Of a DNA stretch of 64,000 nucleotides, positions 40,537 through 50,206 are shown in pieces. The stretch spans positions 1 through 64,000 of the forward strand of contig NZ_CAKMLL010000030.1 of NCBI RefSeq assembly GCF_927797785.1, in the 5' to 3' direction. The position numbers and the translations under genes were made by a program. A model generated the notes under the pieces. The model worked only from the letters and a program-made list of their open reading frames with translations, had not been told where the DNA came from and ran no database searches. Source of the stretch: Candidatus Nitrotoga sp. BS. Its GTDB lineage: Bacteria > Pseudomonadota > Gammaproteobacteria > Burkholderiales > Gallionellaceae. The stretch's first letter is position 1. Each line of letters begins with the position of its first letter.

Positions 40537-42533
40537 TTAAGAAAGACTTTACGAATATTAAGAATGAAAGCCACAGTCACAAACTTTTTCTTTACTCCAT
40601 ATTGGCAATTTGCTTTCTCAAACTTGTTCTGGTTGGAACGAATGAGATAATTTCCATCCCAAATGATTCGGTCAATTACGTTCGCCAGTCGCTTGACTCT
40701 CTTCGCGAGCTCGGCGCACCTGCAGGCTATCCATATTGGCTAGCGTTAAGCGCCAGCTTGGGTTTGCCGCAAAGGGTGGCTATTGAGATTCTGTACCTGT
40801 TCGCGTCAGCGACCGTGGCTTTTAGTTTGGCACGAGTGATAGGTAGATTCTTTGCGCTGATACTGCTTGGAATACTTATCTTTCTTCCGGCCACTTTTTT
40901 TCTTTTTGACCACGCTCTAAGTGACGGTTTTTTTTCCTGTCTGACACTTATTGCACTTGCGCTTTCCATCGCAGCCTTACTTGACTCAGATTCTTCAAAG
41001 CTTTTATTCTGGATGCGGTTGCTAATGCTTGCGTTTGTACTTGGTTGGATGCTGATTACCAGAAACGAAGATTATTTGGTGATTGGATGGATTATCTGGT
41101 TCGTCGTATGTCGTTTCTTTATTCAGAAACCAAATAGGCAGCTAAAGCAGGTGATTCTTGAGGCGTCATTTTGCTCGACTGTATTAATGCTCGGTGCGTT
41201 CTCTGTCGCAGGCAGCGTTTCGACCTTCCACTTTATTACCAAGGGTGTATTTGCACGAACTATTATGACGCTTCCTTCTCATATGGACTTGTTGCTGAAG
41301 CTGGCCTCTATCGAGACTAAAGCTCTATCAATCAACCGGGTACCCATCACTAAGGCCCAAAGAGAAAGCGCCTACCTTGCCAGCCCCACTCTGAAACGAT
41401 TGCGGGAGCATATTGAAGACCCAAATAATATGTACCAAATCGCAAGTTTACGGGCAGGCTTTCCTGTGGGTGAAATCGGCGCAGGTTGGGTCTGGCATGT
41501 GTTTAACGATGCCGCGTTTAAAGAACTACCCAATAAAACGTTGAAGGACTTGAATGAATTTTATTTCAATACTAATCTTGAGCTAAGACAGTCATTTGAG
41601 CGTGGGATCCTCAATAAAGGGTTTGTGATTCACCCATTGCTTGGAGGTAATGTAAATGGTCTCCTGAGCCGTTTATCGGATAGCTCAAACGCAGTTTATA
41701 GAGGCTTATTTAAGTCGTACAGGTATAAGCCTGATAGCAACTTTGAGTCTAGTCTTTTCGATTTAGCCTGTTTACGACGTACATCTCTTATTAGTACGTC
41801 AGTTTATAGCGGTCAAGTGCAGGGATGGGCTATAGCAGATCGCGGTGCTGATGCTATTGCAAGCGCAGAGGTTGGCGTTTATGAGGCAAAGATGGGCATA
41901 GCCAGCACGCGTTGGTTCACAACGAATCAGATTGCCCGACCCGATGTCATTCAAGGATTTACTGCTGAAGGACTTACTGATCCAGAAGTTTTTGGATTCC
42001 ATGTAATATTGCCCAAAGTTCCGGGAGATACAATAGTCATGCGCTACTTCTTATCGGATAATTCACACCTTATAACTCCTCCTTTAGTCGTCAATAAGGT
42101 ATCACATATTGAGCGGGGTTCGGCAGGTAGAGTTCTTATCCAAGGCATTGACTCTAATGGTAGAAGCGAGTTGGCTACTCCGCAAAATATCAGACAAAAG
42201 TCACAAAAATGGTTGGCGGATGCATTTGAAAAGATATCTCCTGCTTTGTTGTCTGTAATCTTCGTACTGGCAATAATCTCTGGCGTTTTGCAGAAGAGAA
42301 TTGTTGGGCGTGAACAGGCAGAAACTCTGTTATTAGCAGTATCAGTACTTATTGCAGGCTTGTTGATACAGAGATTTTTATTTTATACCTTGGTTGATGC
42401 CGTGGGATGGGATGTTGAAGTACGCTATCTTACTTCCGCGTTGGTTCTCATGGTTGTCTTATCTGGAGTATTGGTTAGCTATTCCTTCCACACCTACCAT
42501 CGATGTATTGCTATTTTGTTCCAACGAAACTAG
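40533..42533 (+). CDS. Large polytopic membrane protein (paralog 1), GT-C-like
   Basis: A 666-residue membrane protein: about nine N-terminal TM helices, a periplasmic domain of roughly 300 residues, then three C-terminal helices. The first periplasmic loop has IPNDSVNYVRQSLDSLRELG and PAGYPYWL, similar in layout to GT-C transferases where an acidic residue in this loop is catalytic. FDHALSDGFFSCL follows. It resembles the protein at 42832 in layout and motifs, so the two are probable paralogs. It overlaps the LPG-synthase-like gene by 4 bases. Function is inferred only; a polymerase or lipid-linked sugar transferase would fit. Confidence 0.7.
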   Translation: MIKKDFTNIKNESHSHKLFLYSILAICFLKLVLVGTNEIISIPNDSVNYVRQSLDSLRELGAPAGYPYWLALSASLGLPQRVAIEILYLFASATVAFSLARVIGRFFALILLGILIFLPATFFLFDHALSDGFFSCLTLIALALSIAALLDSDSSKLLFWMRLLMLAFVLGWMLITRNEDYLVIGWIIWFVVCRFFIQKPNRQLKQVILEASFCSTVLMLGAFSVAGSVSTFHFITKGVFARTIMTLPSHMDLLLKLASIETKALSINRVPITKAQRESAYLASPTLKRLREHIEDPNNMYQIASLRAGFPVGEIGAGWVWHVFNDAAFKELPNKTLKDLNEFYFNTNLELRQSFERGILNKGFVIHPLLGGNVNGLLSRLSDSSNAVYRGLFKSYRYKPDSNFESSLFDLACLRRTSLISTSVYSGQVQGWAIADRGADAIASAEVGVYEAKMGIASTRWFTTNQIARPDVIQGFTAEGLTDPEVFGFHVILPKVPGDTIVMRYFLSDNSHLITPPLVVNKVSHIERGSAGRVLIQGIDSNGRSELATPQNIRQKSQKWLADAFEKISPALLSVIFVLAIISGVLQKRIVGREQAETLLLAVSVLIAGLLIQRFLFYTLVDAVGWDVEVRYLTSALVLMVVLSGVLVSYSFHTYHRCIAILFQRN

Positions 42534-42606
42534 CAGTCCTCGACCAAAGTATTTAAGGAATAATTCTCCATAGCTTGGATCATTAAATTTAAGCGGAGTT
42601 ATCTAG

Positions 42607-42808
42607 CAGTCTGTCGGACTTAAAGAATCTTAGCGAAAATTGAGCTGAACGAGGGTAGATTTTGCGAGCTTTCGCCTTACGGCGAAATTCCTGCTAACCC
42701 AACTTGATGATTTTGCAGGGTAATAGTTGTTCTTTTGCCCAAAGAAGCGGCGAAATATACACCGCTCCGCTCAATTTGCAGCCGATTTCCTTTAAGTCCG
42801 ACAGGCTG
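42607..42808. mobile_element. MITE-like element in a CTAG target
   Basis: A 202-bp non-coding segment flanked by CTAG at 42603-42606 and 42809-42812. Its ends are inverted repeats with one mismatch: CAGTCTGTCGGACTTAAAG at 42607 and CTTTAAGTCCGACAGGCTG ending at 42808. An internal 7-bp hairpin TTTCGCC/GGCGAAA sits at 42670-42687. CTGTCGGACTTAA-type ends with a palindromic 4-base target resemble IS1182/IS5-like elements, so this is probably a deleted derivative. It fills nearly the whole gap between the two paralogous membrane genes. Confidence 0.78.
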
Positions 42809-42831
42809 CTAGTTATTCAATAGGTCAATGA

Positions 42832-44787
42832 ATGAAGTTTTTTTTAAACGATAATCCGATTAAAAACGGCACGAGCCACTTACTAGTGTTGTTTATTATT
42901 TTGTCTTGTTGCATTCGACTAATGCTTGGTGGAGATCGCGATATTCTTGCGCTCAATCAGCCGTATGATGATTATTGGTTTGTGTCTAGAGCCTTGCAAT
43001 GGATATACGGTGGCAATTACAGTCACATGGCATTCGCCCAGCTGCCCGTTTACTCCATGTGGTTGAAGGGAGTGTCTCTTCTTGGAATTTCAGCACGATT
43101 GGCTATTGATTTGGCGTGGATAATCTCTAGCGTATATCTCGGATATTCCGTTGCACGGTTTTTGAAATCTGTATGGCCGGGCGTTGTTATTTATATTTTC
43201 CTGATATTTCACCCGTATAGTTTCGTTTTGTTTGACCGGGCTTTGTCCGAGAACTTAATGGCCGTATTATCTGCGCTGTCGCTGGCTGGATACATTGAGC
43301 TCTGGAATTTACGAAACGTGCCGAATATTCGTAATTTGCGGCGCATCTGTGTGGTAATTGCTATAGCTCTGGCTTTCGCTGGGGCTTATCACATTCGTAA
43401 GGAGGGGGTTGTCCTACTCCCCGCGTTATTCCTTCTTGCTCTTCTGTCGGCATTTAAGCGAAATGTTTTTTGGGGTGGAATGTCTAAATTCCGTTTAGGA
43501 TATCCTTTAATAGTAGCTCCACTTGTTGCAACAATATTTTTGGGGATGGTTTTGGCCGGGGCCAATTACTTACGCTGGGGCGTATTCGCTCGCTATGAAC
43601 TTGCGGCGCCGGGGTATACCCGTGCTGTCAACGCCCTGAATGCGGTAGACCCAACAGGTTCGACGCCCAAGTATGTTACGGTAACGGCGCAGACAAGAGC
43701 AAAGGCCTATGCTCAAAGTCTCACCTTCTCTGAACTCAAGCCGTATCTGGATGGACCGATGGGCCAAGAAGTCGCAAGATATTCCTCCACTTTTTCTGGT
43801 GTGCCCGGCGAGATTGCAAACGGGTGGTTTTATTGGACGATTCGTGATGCAGCGGCGGCGGCTGGCTGGCATGTTAATGCATCAACAGCTGAGCGGAAAT
43901 ATTTCGCCATGGCACAGGAGCTGGAGAGGGCGTTTGACTCCGGGCAATTGCCAAAAAGGCGGGTAATACTGCCATTTGTCGACCCTGATGTGACTAAATG
44001 GCTTCCAGATTTACCTGATGCGTTGGTTGGCGAGGTTCGACAACTCGTGGATCCGACAGTCGCGAATCTGGCGAGCGCGCCGCCGGCGGAGAATGCATCA
44101 GCTATCCAGTACGATCACTATATTACGATTGTGGGGCGCCGTTCTCCTCTCCCAAGTTTTTCAATGGTTGCTTGGATGACTCTCCCTGCGGGTACGTGGG
44201 TTGGTCTCGGCACGATTGATTCGACTTATTCATGGCAAGTTCTTGAGGGTCCGATTCGCCCAGACGTACCAGGCGCCATCTCTTTTGCCCTTGCTTCTCC
44301 AAATGGAGGTATGCCTACGGAACTTTGGATACGTCAGGAAAATGGAAAGAAGTCGCATATTCCTCTGATTGACCTGCACGAAGGCGCGATGCGAGCCATA
44401 CCGGATATTTCGGGCGCATTGATAGGAGTCGATCGATTATCCAACAGTGCGAAGAAGCACAGGGCAGATATCTTGATCACGCCAATGTCGAAAGTATGGT
44501 CTTGGTTTGGATGGATGCTCCTACCAGCAGGGTTCTTATCTTTTTTGTTTATTCGTGGTAGGGGCTTGACAAATCGGGGCACCATTCCAATGGTGGCTGC
44601 TTTGACTTTAGTCGTGATAGTCTCGAGAGTTTTTCTCTTGGCATTGCTGGATTCGAGTTCTTGGAACGGATTACAGACTCGTTACCTGCTGCCGATTTTG
44701 CCATTTTTTGTTGTGTTTGGGGTGCTTGGTATTTGGTCTGCTTTGCAATGGGTAGTGTCGCTGCGTCGTAATATTAAATATGTTTAA
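42832..44787 (+). CDS. Large polytopic membrane protein (paralog 2), GT-C-like
   Basis: A 651-residue protein with the same plan as the gene at 40533: N-terminal helices, an early loop rich in acidic and aromatic residues (NQPYDDYWFVSRALQWIYGG), FDRALSENLMAVLSALS matching FDHALSDGFF of paralog 1, a soluble periplasmic domain at about 250-545 and three C-terminal helices. The periplasmic domain has diverged strongly from paralog 1. It is 24 bases after the MITE, which may have separated a formerly coupled pair. The shared DALSxN-like motif after helix 4 argues for a common family that I cannot name. Confidence 0.7.
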   Translation: MKFFLNDNPIKNGTSHLLVLFIILSCCIRLMLGGDRDILALNQPYDDYWFVSRALQWIYGGNYSHMAFAQLPVYSMWLKGVSLLGISARLAIDLAWIISSVYLGYSVARFLKSVWPGVVIYIFLIFHPYSFVLFDRALSENLMAVLSALSLAGYIELWNLRNVPNIRNLRRICVVIAIALAFAGAYHIRKEGVVLLPALFLLALLSAFKRNVFWGGMSKFRLGYPLIVAPLVATIFLGMVLAGANYLRWGVFARYELAAPGYTRAVNALNAVDPTGSTPKYVTVTAQTRAKAYAQSLTFSELKPYLDGPMGQEVARYSSTFSGVPGEIANGWFYWTIRDAAAAAGWHVNASTAERKYFAMAQELERAFDSGQLPKRRVILPFVDPDVTKWLPDLPDALVGEVRQLVDPTVANLASAPPAENASAIQYDHYITIVGRRSPLPSFSMVAWMTLPAGTWVGLGTIDSTYSWQVLEGPIRPDVPGAISFALASPNGGMPTELWIRQENGKKSHIPLIDLHEGAMRAIPDISGALIGVDRLSNSAKKHRADILITPMSKVWSWFGWMLLPAGFLSFLFIRGRGLTNRGTIPMVAALTLVVIVSRVFLLALLDSSSWNGLQTRYLLPILPFFVVFGVLGIWSALQWVVSLRRNIKYV

Positions 44788-45369
44788 AAGAAGACTCTCC
44801 ATTAGCAATTGTTACCTTAAACAATTTTAAAATTGAAATTTCTATCCATTGGCTTTAATTTATAGGAGTACTTTGTTTTCATCACTAAGCTGCGCTATTG
44901 CTTTGTATGTCTCATATTAATGGTTGCTTATTCAGGGGTGTGGTAAATCCGATGATTCTGAAGCTGCCAGAGAAATGCAGTAGTGTAAGTAGTGCCAGGA
45001 TAACTCTGATTCAAAAAATGCAGGTCAACGCCACAATTACCAGGACAGATATGATTGGTCGTTGGTTGCAGGCACTGGTCAGGCTACAATTGAATAGCTC
45101 GCGGATGGATCTTTTAAATGACCAATGAAAGTAAGATTGTTGGCAGTGGGAAGATTGTCGGTGGCATTTAATGAGGCTAATTAACGTTACTGGCCGTCTG
45201 TCACTTGATAAAAAGCGCTTCGTGTGGAGTGGAGGCTTTATCTGGCAGAGATAATTTTTATTTATTCTGAATTTATCTTTTCTGTCGAGTATATAACTCT
45301 GACGAGCATATGAACTTAGCTACCACCTTCCGTAGTGGCGAGCATTAATTTTAAGTTGGACAAAATGAT
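44788..45369. other. Decayed spacer before gmd
   Basis: A 582-base AT-rich region with no intact gene. A 76-codon frame at 44898-45128 looks like chance. Close reading suggests a broken exported-protein gene: around 44900-44990 a -1 shift would join LMVAYSG to CGKSDDSEAAREMQ, a lipobox-like transition. A last short frame at 45118-45171 (MTNESKIVGSGKIVGGI) ends it. The last 100 bases presumably hold the gmd promoter, which I cannot place. Confidence 0.4.
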
Positions 45370-46455
45370 ATGAAAAAAATAGCTCTGATTACTGGTATTA
45401 CTGGCCAGGATGGTGCTTACTTGGCTGAATTTCTGTTAAAAAAAGGCTACATTGTGCATGGCATTAAACGTCGCACATCGTTATTTAATACCGACCGGAT
45501 TGATCATCTGTATCAGGATCCGCACGAGAAAGATCGCCACTTCGTTTTGCACCACGGCGACATGACCGACTCCAGCAGCCTGATCCGCATCATTCAGCAG
45601 GTGCAGCCGGATGAAATTTACAACTTGGCGGCACAAAGCCATGTTGCGGTTTCATTTGAAGAACCCGAATACACCGCTAACTCGGATGCCTTGGGAACGC
45701 TACGCGTGCTGGAAGCAGTCCGCATCCTGGGCCTTGAAAAGAAGACCCGTTTTTATCAGGCATCCACCTCCGAACTTTACGGCTTGGTGCAGGAAACGCC
45801 GCAAAAAGAAACTACACCTTTCTATCCCCGCTCGCCTTACGCGGTCGCCAAGCTTTATGCCTACTGGATCACGGTCAATTATCGGGAAGCCTACGGCATG
45901 TATGCCTGCAACGGTATATTGTTCAATCACGAATCTCCGGTACGGGGTGAAACCTTCGTCACACGCAAGATTACGCGTGCTTTGGCGCGCATCAAACTCA
46001 GGCTGCAGGATGTCCTTTTTCTCGGCAATCTGGATGCCAAACGCGACTGGGGCCACGCCAGGGACTACGTCGAAATGCAGTGGCTTATGCTGCAACAGGA
46101 CAAGCCGGAAGATTTCGTCATTGCTACCGGTGTGCAATACAGTGTGCGCGATTTTGTGAATGCCTCTGCCAAAGAACTTGGTATGCAGATCCGCTGGGAT
46201 GGTACGGGCGTGGATGAAAAAGGTTATGACCACTCCGGCCAATGCATCGTCTCCGTCGATCCGCGCTACTTCCGCCCCACTGAAGTTGAAACCCTGCTTG
46301 GCGACCCCACCAAGGCCAAGGTAAAACTCGGTTGGTCACCCAAAATTACATTCGATGAATTAGTGTCTGAAATGGTGAGCGAGGATTTGAAGGCCGCCGA
46401 GCGAGATGAACTGGTCAAGAAACATGGCTATTCGGTCCTGAATTGCCACGAGTAG
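45370..46455 (+). CDS. gmd: GDP-mannose 4,6-dehydratase Gmd
   Basis: Converts GDP-D-mannose to GDP-4-keto-6-deoxymannose, the first step to GDP-L-fucose. The 361-residue SDR protein has the NADP motif [14 protein letters not shown], the arginine-rich [14 protein letters not shown] cofactor site, the STSELYG serine/glutamate pair and the [10 protein letters not shown] catalytic Tyr/Lys. [17 protein letters not shown] is diagnostic of GMDs. fcl follows after 10 bases. This provides fucose (or a related 6-deoxyhexose) for the exported glycan. Confidence 0.97.
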   Translation: MKKIALITGITGQDGAYLAEFLLKKGYIVHGIKRRTSLFNTDRIDHLYQDPHEKDRHFVLHHGDMTDSSSLIRIIQQVQPDEIYNLAAQSHVAVSFEEPEYTANSDALGTLRVLEAVRILGLEKKTRFYQASTSELYGLVQETPQKETTPFYPRSPYAVAKLYAYWITVNYREAYGMYACNGILFNHESPVRGETFVTRKITRALARIKLRLQDVLFLGNLDAKRDWGHARDYVEMQWLMLQQDKPEDFVIATGVQYSVRDFVNASAKELGMQIRWDGTGVDEKGYDHSGQCIVSVDPRYFRPTEVETLLGDPTKAKVKLGWSPKITFDELVSEMVSEDLKAAERDELVKKHGYSVLNCHE

Positions 46456-46465
46456 GAATTTGTTT

Positions 46466-47476
46466 ATGAAACTGCAAGATAAAATTTACATAGCAGGTCA
46501 CCGAGGTTTAGTTGGTTCGGCCCTTATGCGCAGACTGGAGGCAGGAGGTTATATCAACTTGCTTACCCGAACCCATGCCGAACTCAACCTTACCAATCAG
46601 GCAGAGACGGAAGCTTTCTTTGAGCAGGAAAAACCCGACCATGTCTTCCTGGCGGCTGCCAAGGTGGGCGGCATTCTCGCTAACAATACCTATCCGGCCG
46701 ATTTTATCTATCAGAACCTGGCCATTCAGACCAACATCATTCGCGCCGCATACAAAAACCAGGTCAAGCGCTTGTTGTTTCTGGGCTCGAGCTGCATCTA
46801 CCCTCGCGACTGCCCCCAGCCAATGAAGGAGGAGTACCTCCTTACCGGCCCGCTGGAATCAACAAATCGCCCCTACGCCTTGGCCAAAATCGCCGGAATC
46901 GAGATGTGCTGGAGCTTCAACAGGCAATACGGCACGCAGTATCTGGCTGTAATGCCAACCAATCTTTATGGTCCTGGTGACAACTATGAGCCCAACAACT
47001 CTCATGTGCTACCTGCGCTTATCCGCAAATTTCATGAGGCGAAAAATAGCAGTGCGACCAATGTCACCGTCTGGGGTACTGGGAATCCTAGAAGGGAGTT
47101 TCTTTACAGTGACGATATGGCTGATGCCTGTGTCTATCTCATGAACTTGGCTGATGACAAATTCCAGCCATTGCTTGCGGCAAATCGTAATTTTGGGCTA
47201 TCGCCGGTAATCAACATTGGCGTGGGTGAAGACGTTACGATCAAAGAACTGGCAGAACTAGTCAAACAGGCGGTGGGTTACGGAGGCAAAATCATTTATG
47301 ACCAAAGCAAGCCGGATGGTACGCCTAGGAAACTAATGGATATTTCGCGTACTCGAGAGTTGGGTTGGCAAGCCGGCACATCAGTCTATGATGGGATTCG
47401 CTTGGCTTACTCGGACTTTCTGGGGCGTGAATTTGAATTGACCACCGCGCCGTTGGTGGAAGCGTTGCCCTATTAG
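46466..47476 (+). CDS. fcl: GDP-L-fucose synthase Fcl
   Basis: Dual epimerase/reductase turning GDP-4-keto-6-deoxymannose into GDP-L-fucose. The 336-residue SDR protein has the NADP motif [10 protein letters not shown] at 11-20, catalytic Y137 and K141 in [17 protein letters not shown] with the catalytic Ser and Cys, and the epimerase Cys/His neighbourhood [16 protein letters not shown]. The ATG at 46466 follows AGGAA; an in-frame TTG at 46460 is less likely. Confidence 0.97.
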   Translation: MKLQDKIYIAGHRGLVGSALMRRLEAGGYINLLTRTHAELNLTNQAETEAFFEQEKPDHVFLAAAKVGGILANNTYPADFIYQNLAIQTNIIRAAYKNQVKRLLFLGSSCIYPRDCPQPMKEEYLLTGPLESTNRPYALAKIAGIEMCWSFNRQYGTQYLAVMPTNLYGPGDNYEPNNSHVLPALIRKFHEAKNSSATNVTVWGTGNPRREFLYSDDMADACVYLMNLADDKFQPLLAANRNFGLSPVINIGVGEDVTIKELAELVKQAVGYGGKIIYDQSKPDGTPRKLMDISRTRELGWQAGTSVYDGIRLAYSDFLGREFELTTAPLVEALPY

Positions 47477-47514
47477 GGTAAATTTATAACTTGCTTTAGT
47501 CTGATAAGGTATTT

Positions 47515-48456
47515 ATGAAATGCGTTATTTTTGGCGGTGGGGGCTTTATAGGCTCGGCCATTGTCGACCGTTTGTTGCGCGATGGGCATACCATCCGGAT
47601 TTTCGAGCGTCCTCGCGTTGAGCCATTTCGCAAGTTTGAAGCACACGAACAGGTAGAGTGGATGGTGGGCGAAATGCTCAGCACTCATGATATGGTGGAT
47701 GCGATAGATGGCGCCGATATTATTTTCCATCTAGTGTCCACCACGCTCCCTAAAAGTTCGAACGATGATCCGATCTATGATGTTCAGAGCAACCTTGTGG
47801 CAACGTTGCAGATGCTCAACGCCATGGTTGCACGCAATGTACCGAAGATTATCTTTATCTCTTCTGGCGGCACGGTATATGGTTCCCCAACGTATTTGCC
47901 CATAGATGAATGCCACCCAACGGAGCCACAGGTTTCTTATGGCATTACAAAACTTGCCATCGAAAAATATCTTCTTATGTATGAGCGGTTGCATGGAATC
48001 AAGGCAATTATCCTGCGAGTTTCCAATCCATTTGGAGAACGGCAGCGAGTTGAGACAGCACAAGGGGCAGTCGGTGTTTTTATGCATCGCGCCCTAAATG
48101 GGTTGCCTATTGATATTTGGGGCGACGGCAGCGTAACCAGGGATTATCTCTACGTCAGCAATGTTGCCGATGCTTTTGCGAAAGCCGTGAGCTATTCTGG
48201 GTCGAAAAGCGTATTCAATATAAGCTCGGGCACCGGTACCAGTTTAAATGCGCTTATTGAGTTGTTAGAGGATGTGCTAGATACCTCCATTGAGCGTCGC
48301 TATCTGTCGGGGCGGCCATTTGACGTTCCGGTAAGTGTACTCAGTAATTCTCTGGCCATGCATGAGATGGAGTGGGCGCCAGAGGTGCCATTAAGAGAGG
48401 GAATTGCCCGTACAGTCTTGTGGATGAAGCGTGAATTGGAAATGTTGGATACTTGA
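47515..48456 (+). CDS. NAD-dependent sugar epimerase/dehydratase
   Basis: Extended SDR of 313 residues. It has the NAD motif FGGGGFIGSAIVDRLL, ISSGGTVYGSP with the catalytic Ser/Thr, and YGITKLAIEKYL with catalytic Tyr and Lys, plus the RVSNPFGERQR substrate loop. This suits a UDP-glucose/GlcNAc 4-epimerase (GalE/WbpP-like) or a related nucleotide-sugar 4-epimerase. The exact sugar is not predictable. It lies 38 bases after fcl in the same direction. Confidence 0.88.
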   Translation: MKCVIFGGGGFIGSAIVDRLLRDGHTIRIFERPRVEPFRKFEAHEQVEWMVGEMLSTHDMVDAIDGADIIFHLVSTTLPKSSNDDPIYDVQSNLVATLQMLNAMVARNVPKIIFISSGGTVYGSPTYLPIDECHPTEPQVSYGITKLAIEKYLLMYERLHGIKAIILRVSNPFGERQRVETAQGAVGVFMHRALNGLPIDIWGDGSVTRDYLYVSNVADAFAKAVSYSGSKSVFNISSGTGTSLNALIELLEDVLDTSIERRYLSGRPFDVPVSVLSNSLAMHEMEWAPEVPLREGIARTVLWMKRELEMLDT

Positions 48457-48479
48457 TCCGATCTCAACATTTTTATTAA

Positions 48480-48602
48480 ATGAAAATTATTCTTACGGTT
48501 CATCAATTTTTTCCTCAGTAGGCGGCTGATGTAAAAGTGTTGATGTACTCGGTTGCTCGCGAATAGACGAGGCGCTGGAATATGGTGGTTACAGGGCCAT
48601 AA
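48480..48602 (+). pseudogene. Remnant of a GT4 glycosyltransferase start
   Basis: From an ATG at 48480, 41 codons read as the N-terminus of a GT4 enzyme interrupted by two stops: MKIILTVHQFFPQ, stop, AADVKVLMYSVARE, stop, TRRWNMVVTG. The pattern fits the family consensus of HQFFPxYxAGTEVLTxSVAREL and RRGHEVxVxTG. Nothing of the rest survives, and an intact homologue begins 10 bases later at 48612. A duplication or replacement of glycosyltransferase genes at this point is the simplest explanation. Confidence 0.7.
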
Positions 48603-48611
48603 ATTTAAACG

Positions 48612-49973
48612 ATGAAAATTCTTTTGACGACGCATGTGTTTTTGCCCGAGAATTTTGGCGGGACGGAAACGCTCGTTCTAAGTGTCGCACTTGTCTTGAA
48701 ACAAAGGGGGCATATTGTTACGGTCGTGACAGGCTATCCTGAAAAGGATGAGCTAGGCGACATTAATCAGTTTGATGAGTATGAAGTCGATTCCATCCGT
48801 GTTATTCGATTCAGGCATGGACGTACTGTATTGAGAGGCCAAAGCAGTGTCATGCAAAATGACTATGACAACCCCGTTTTTGAAGCCCGGTTTCGTCAGC
48901 TGCTAGTAGAGATCGAACCGGATGTGGTGCATTTCCATCATCTGGAGCGGCTATCAATTAAAACAATTGATGCATGCAAGGAAAGAAAAATACCTGCGTT
49001 TCTAACTGCAACAGATTTTTGGTATGTTTGTCCCGCACATACGCTACTGTTGCCTAATGAAAAAATGTGCGATGGGCCAGCTCACGGTGGCGCAAACTGC
49101 CTTAAGCATGTGACTGAGATATCTCAGCCAAAATGGGTAGCCGGAATCGTAAACTCCATTCCTACATATGTCGTGGAACGCATCATGTGTTATCTCAAGC
49201 GATCTAACATAAAGCCTTCAGGCAGTGTCGGCAATGTTCAGGCTCTGGCAAGAAGAAGTGAAATAATTGGAGCCAGACTCCTCCTCTTGGAAAGAATTTT
49301 TGTCGCTTCCAGTCATGCTAAAAGAATGTTTGAGACTGCTGGAATAATGGGCGGGAAATTTCGAGTGCTGCCATTTGGAATCAAGAGTCATGGATATGTA
49401 AAACGTATCCGGCAGAGAACAGATAGGCCTTTGGTGCTGGGCTTTATCGGCTCGATTTTGCCTCACAAGGGACTCCATGTATTAGTTGAAGCGAGCAAGC
49501 TTTTACCTGCGGATGCTGCTGTCAAAATAAAAATATATGGGAAATCAGCAGCTGGAGATTCCGCCTATATAAAAGGTCTGCGTATGCTTGTGCAGAATGA
49601 CGAAAGAATACAATTTTACGGCACTTTCGAGAACGCGAGGATGCCCGCAATACTGGATGGAATCGATGCCTTGGTTATTCCTTCTTTGTGGCATGAGAAT
49701 ATGCCGTTGGTCTCGTTATCTGCTCAGGCAGCGAGTTGCCCTCTCATTGCATCAGACATTGGAGGATTATCAGACGTCATTGACCCTGGCAAAAATGGAC
49801 TCTTGTTTAGCCCAGGTTCAGCATCTGGATTGGCTCAAATGATCATGCGGTTATTAGACGACCACGACCTATTAGAAAAACTATCAGAAGCCGCTGTCCG
49901 GCCTATGGATATCGATCAGTATGTTGATGAGCTTGAGCTGGAATACAGAAAAGTATTGGAGAGAAGTATCTAA
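48612..49973 (+). CDS. GT4 glycosyltransferase with cysteine-bearing insert
   Basis: A 453-residue GT-B transferase related in sequence to the one at 36233: MKILLTTHVFLPENFGGTET opens it, VHFHHLERLS follows, and the insert has DFWYVCPAHTLLL and NCLKH. The C-terminal half shows LGFIGSILPHKGLHVLVEAS and SLWHENMPLVSLSAQAA, where the second Glu of E-x7-E is replaced by Ser. It is the last gene of the plus-strand polysaccharide arm and is followed by 233 bases without a gene before the convergent beta-helix genes. Confidence 0.88.
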   Translation: MKILLTTHVFLPENFGGTETLVLSVALVLKQRGHIVTVVTGYPEKDELGDINQFDEYEVDSIRVIRFRHGRTVLRGQSSVMQNDYDNPVFEARFRQLLVEIEPDVVHFHHLERLSIKTIDACKERKIPAFLTATDFWYVCPAHTLLLPNEKMCDGPAHGGANCLKHVTEISQPKWVAGIVNSIPTYVVERIMCYLKRSNIKPSGSVGNVQALARRSEIIGARLLLLERIFVASSHAKRMFETAGIMGGKFRVLPFGIKSHGYVKRIRQRTDRPLVLGFIGSILPHKGLHVLVEASKLLPADAAVKIKIYGKSAAGDSAYIKGLRMLVQNDERIQFYGTFENARMPAILDGIDALVIPSLWHENMPLVSLSAQAASCPLIASDIGGLSDVIDPGKNGLLFSPGSASGLAQMIMRLLDDHDLLEKLSEAAVRPMDIDQYVDELELEYRKVLERSI

Positions 49974-50206
49974 TGGCGCGCTTGTGAATTAACGGAACCA
50001 TCTTTACTCGCTTTTGCCGCTGCATCAATGTGTCTGGTTGCATGGTAATGCGGAGCCAAAGCCGAGTGGCATTCATTGAAAAGCTCCACCTATGCGGATC
50101 ACATGGCTTCCCTAATCAGCCCACAGTATTTGCGGAAGCCATTTTTCAATCATACCAATCTGACAATATACAGTTCCAGATACCTTGAGTGCACCTGGAA
50201 GCCGGT

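Noticed and set aside
44898..45128. 76-codon plus-strand frame
   Set aside because: Poor coding character and no ribosome-binding site; better explained as decayed DNA.
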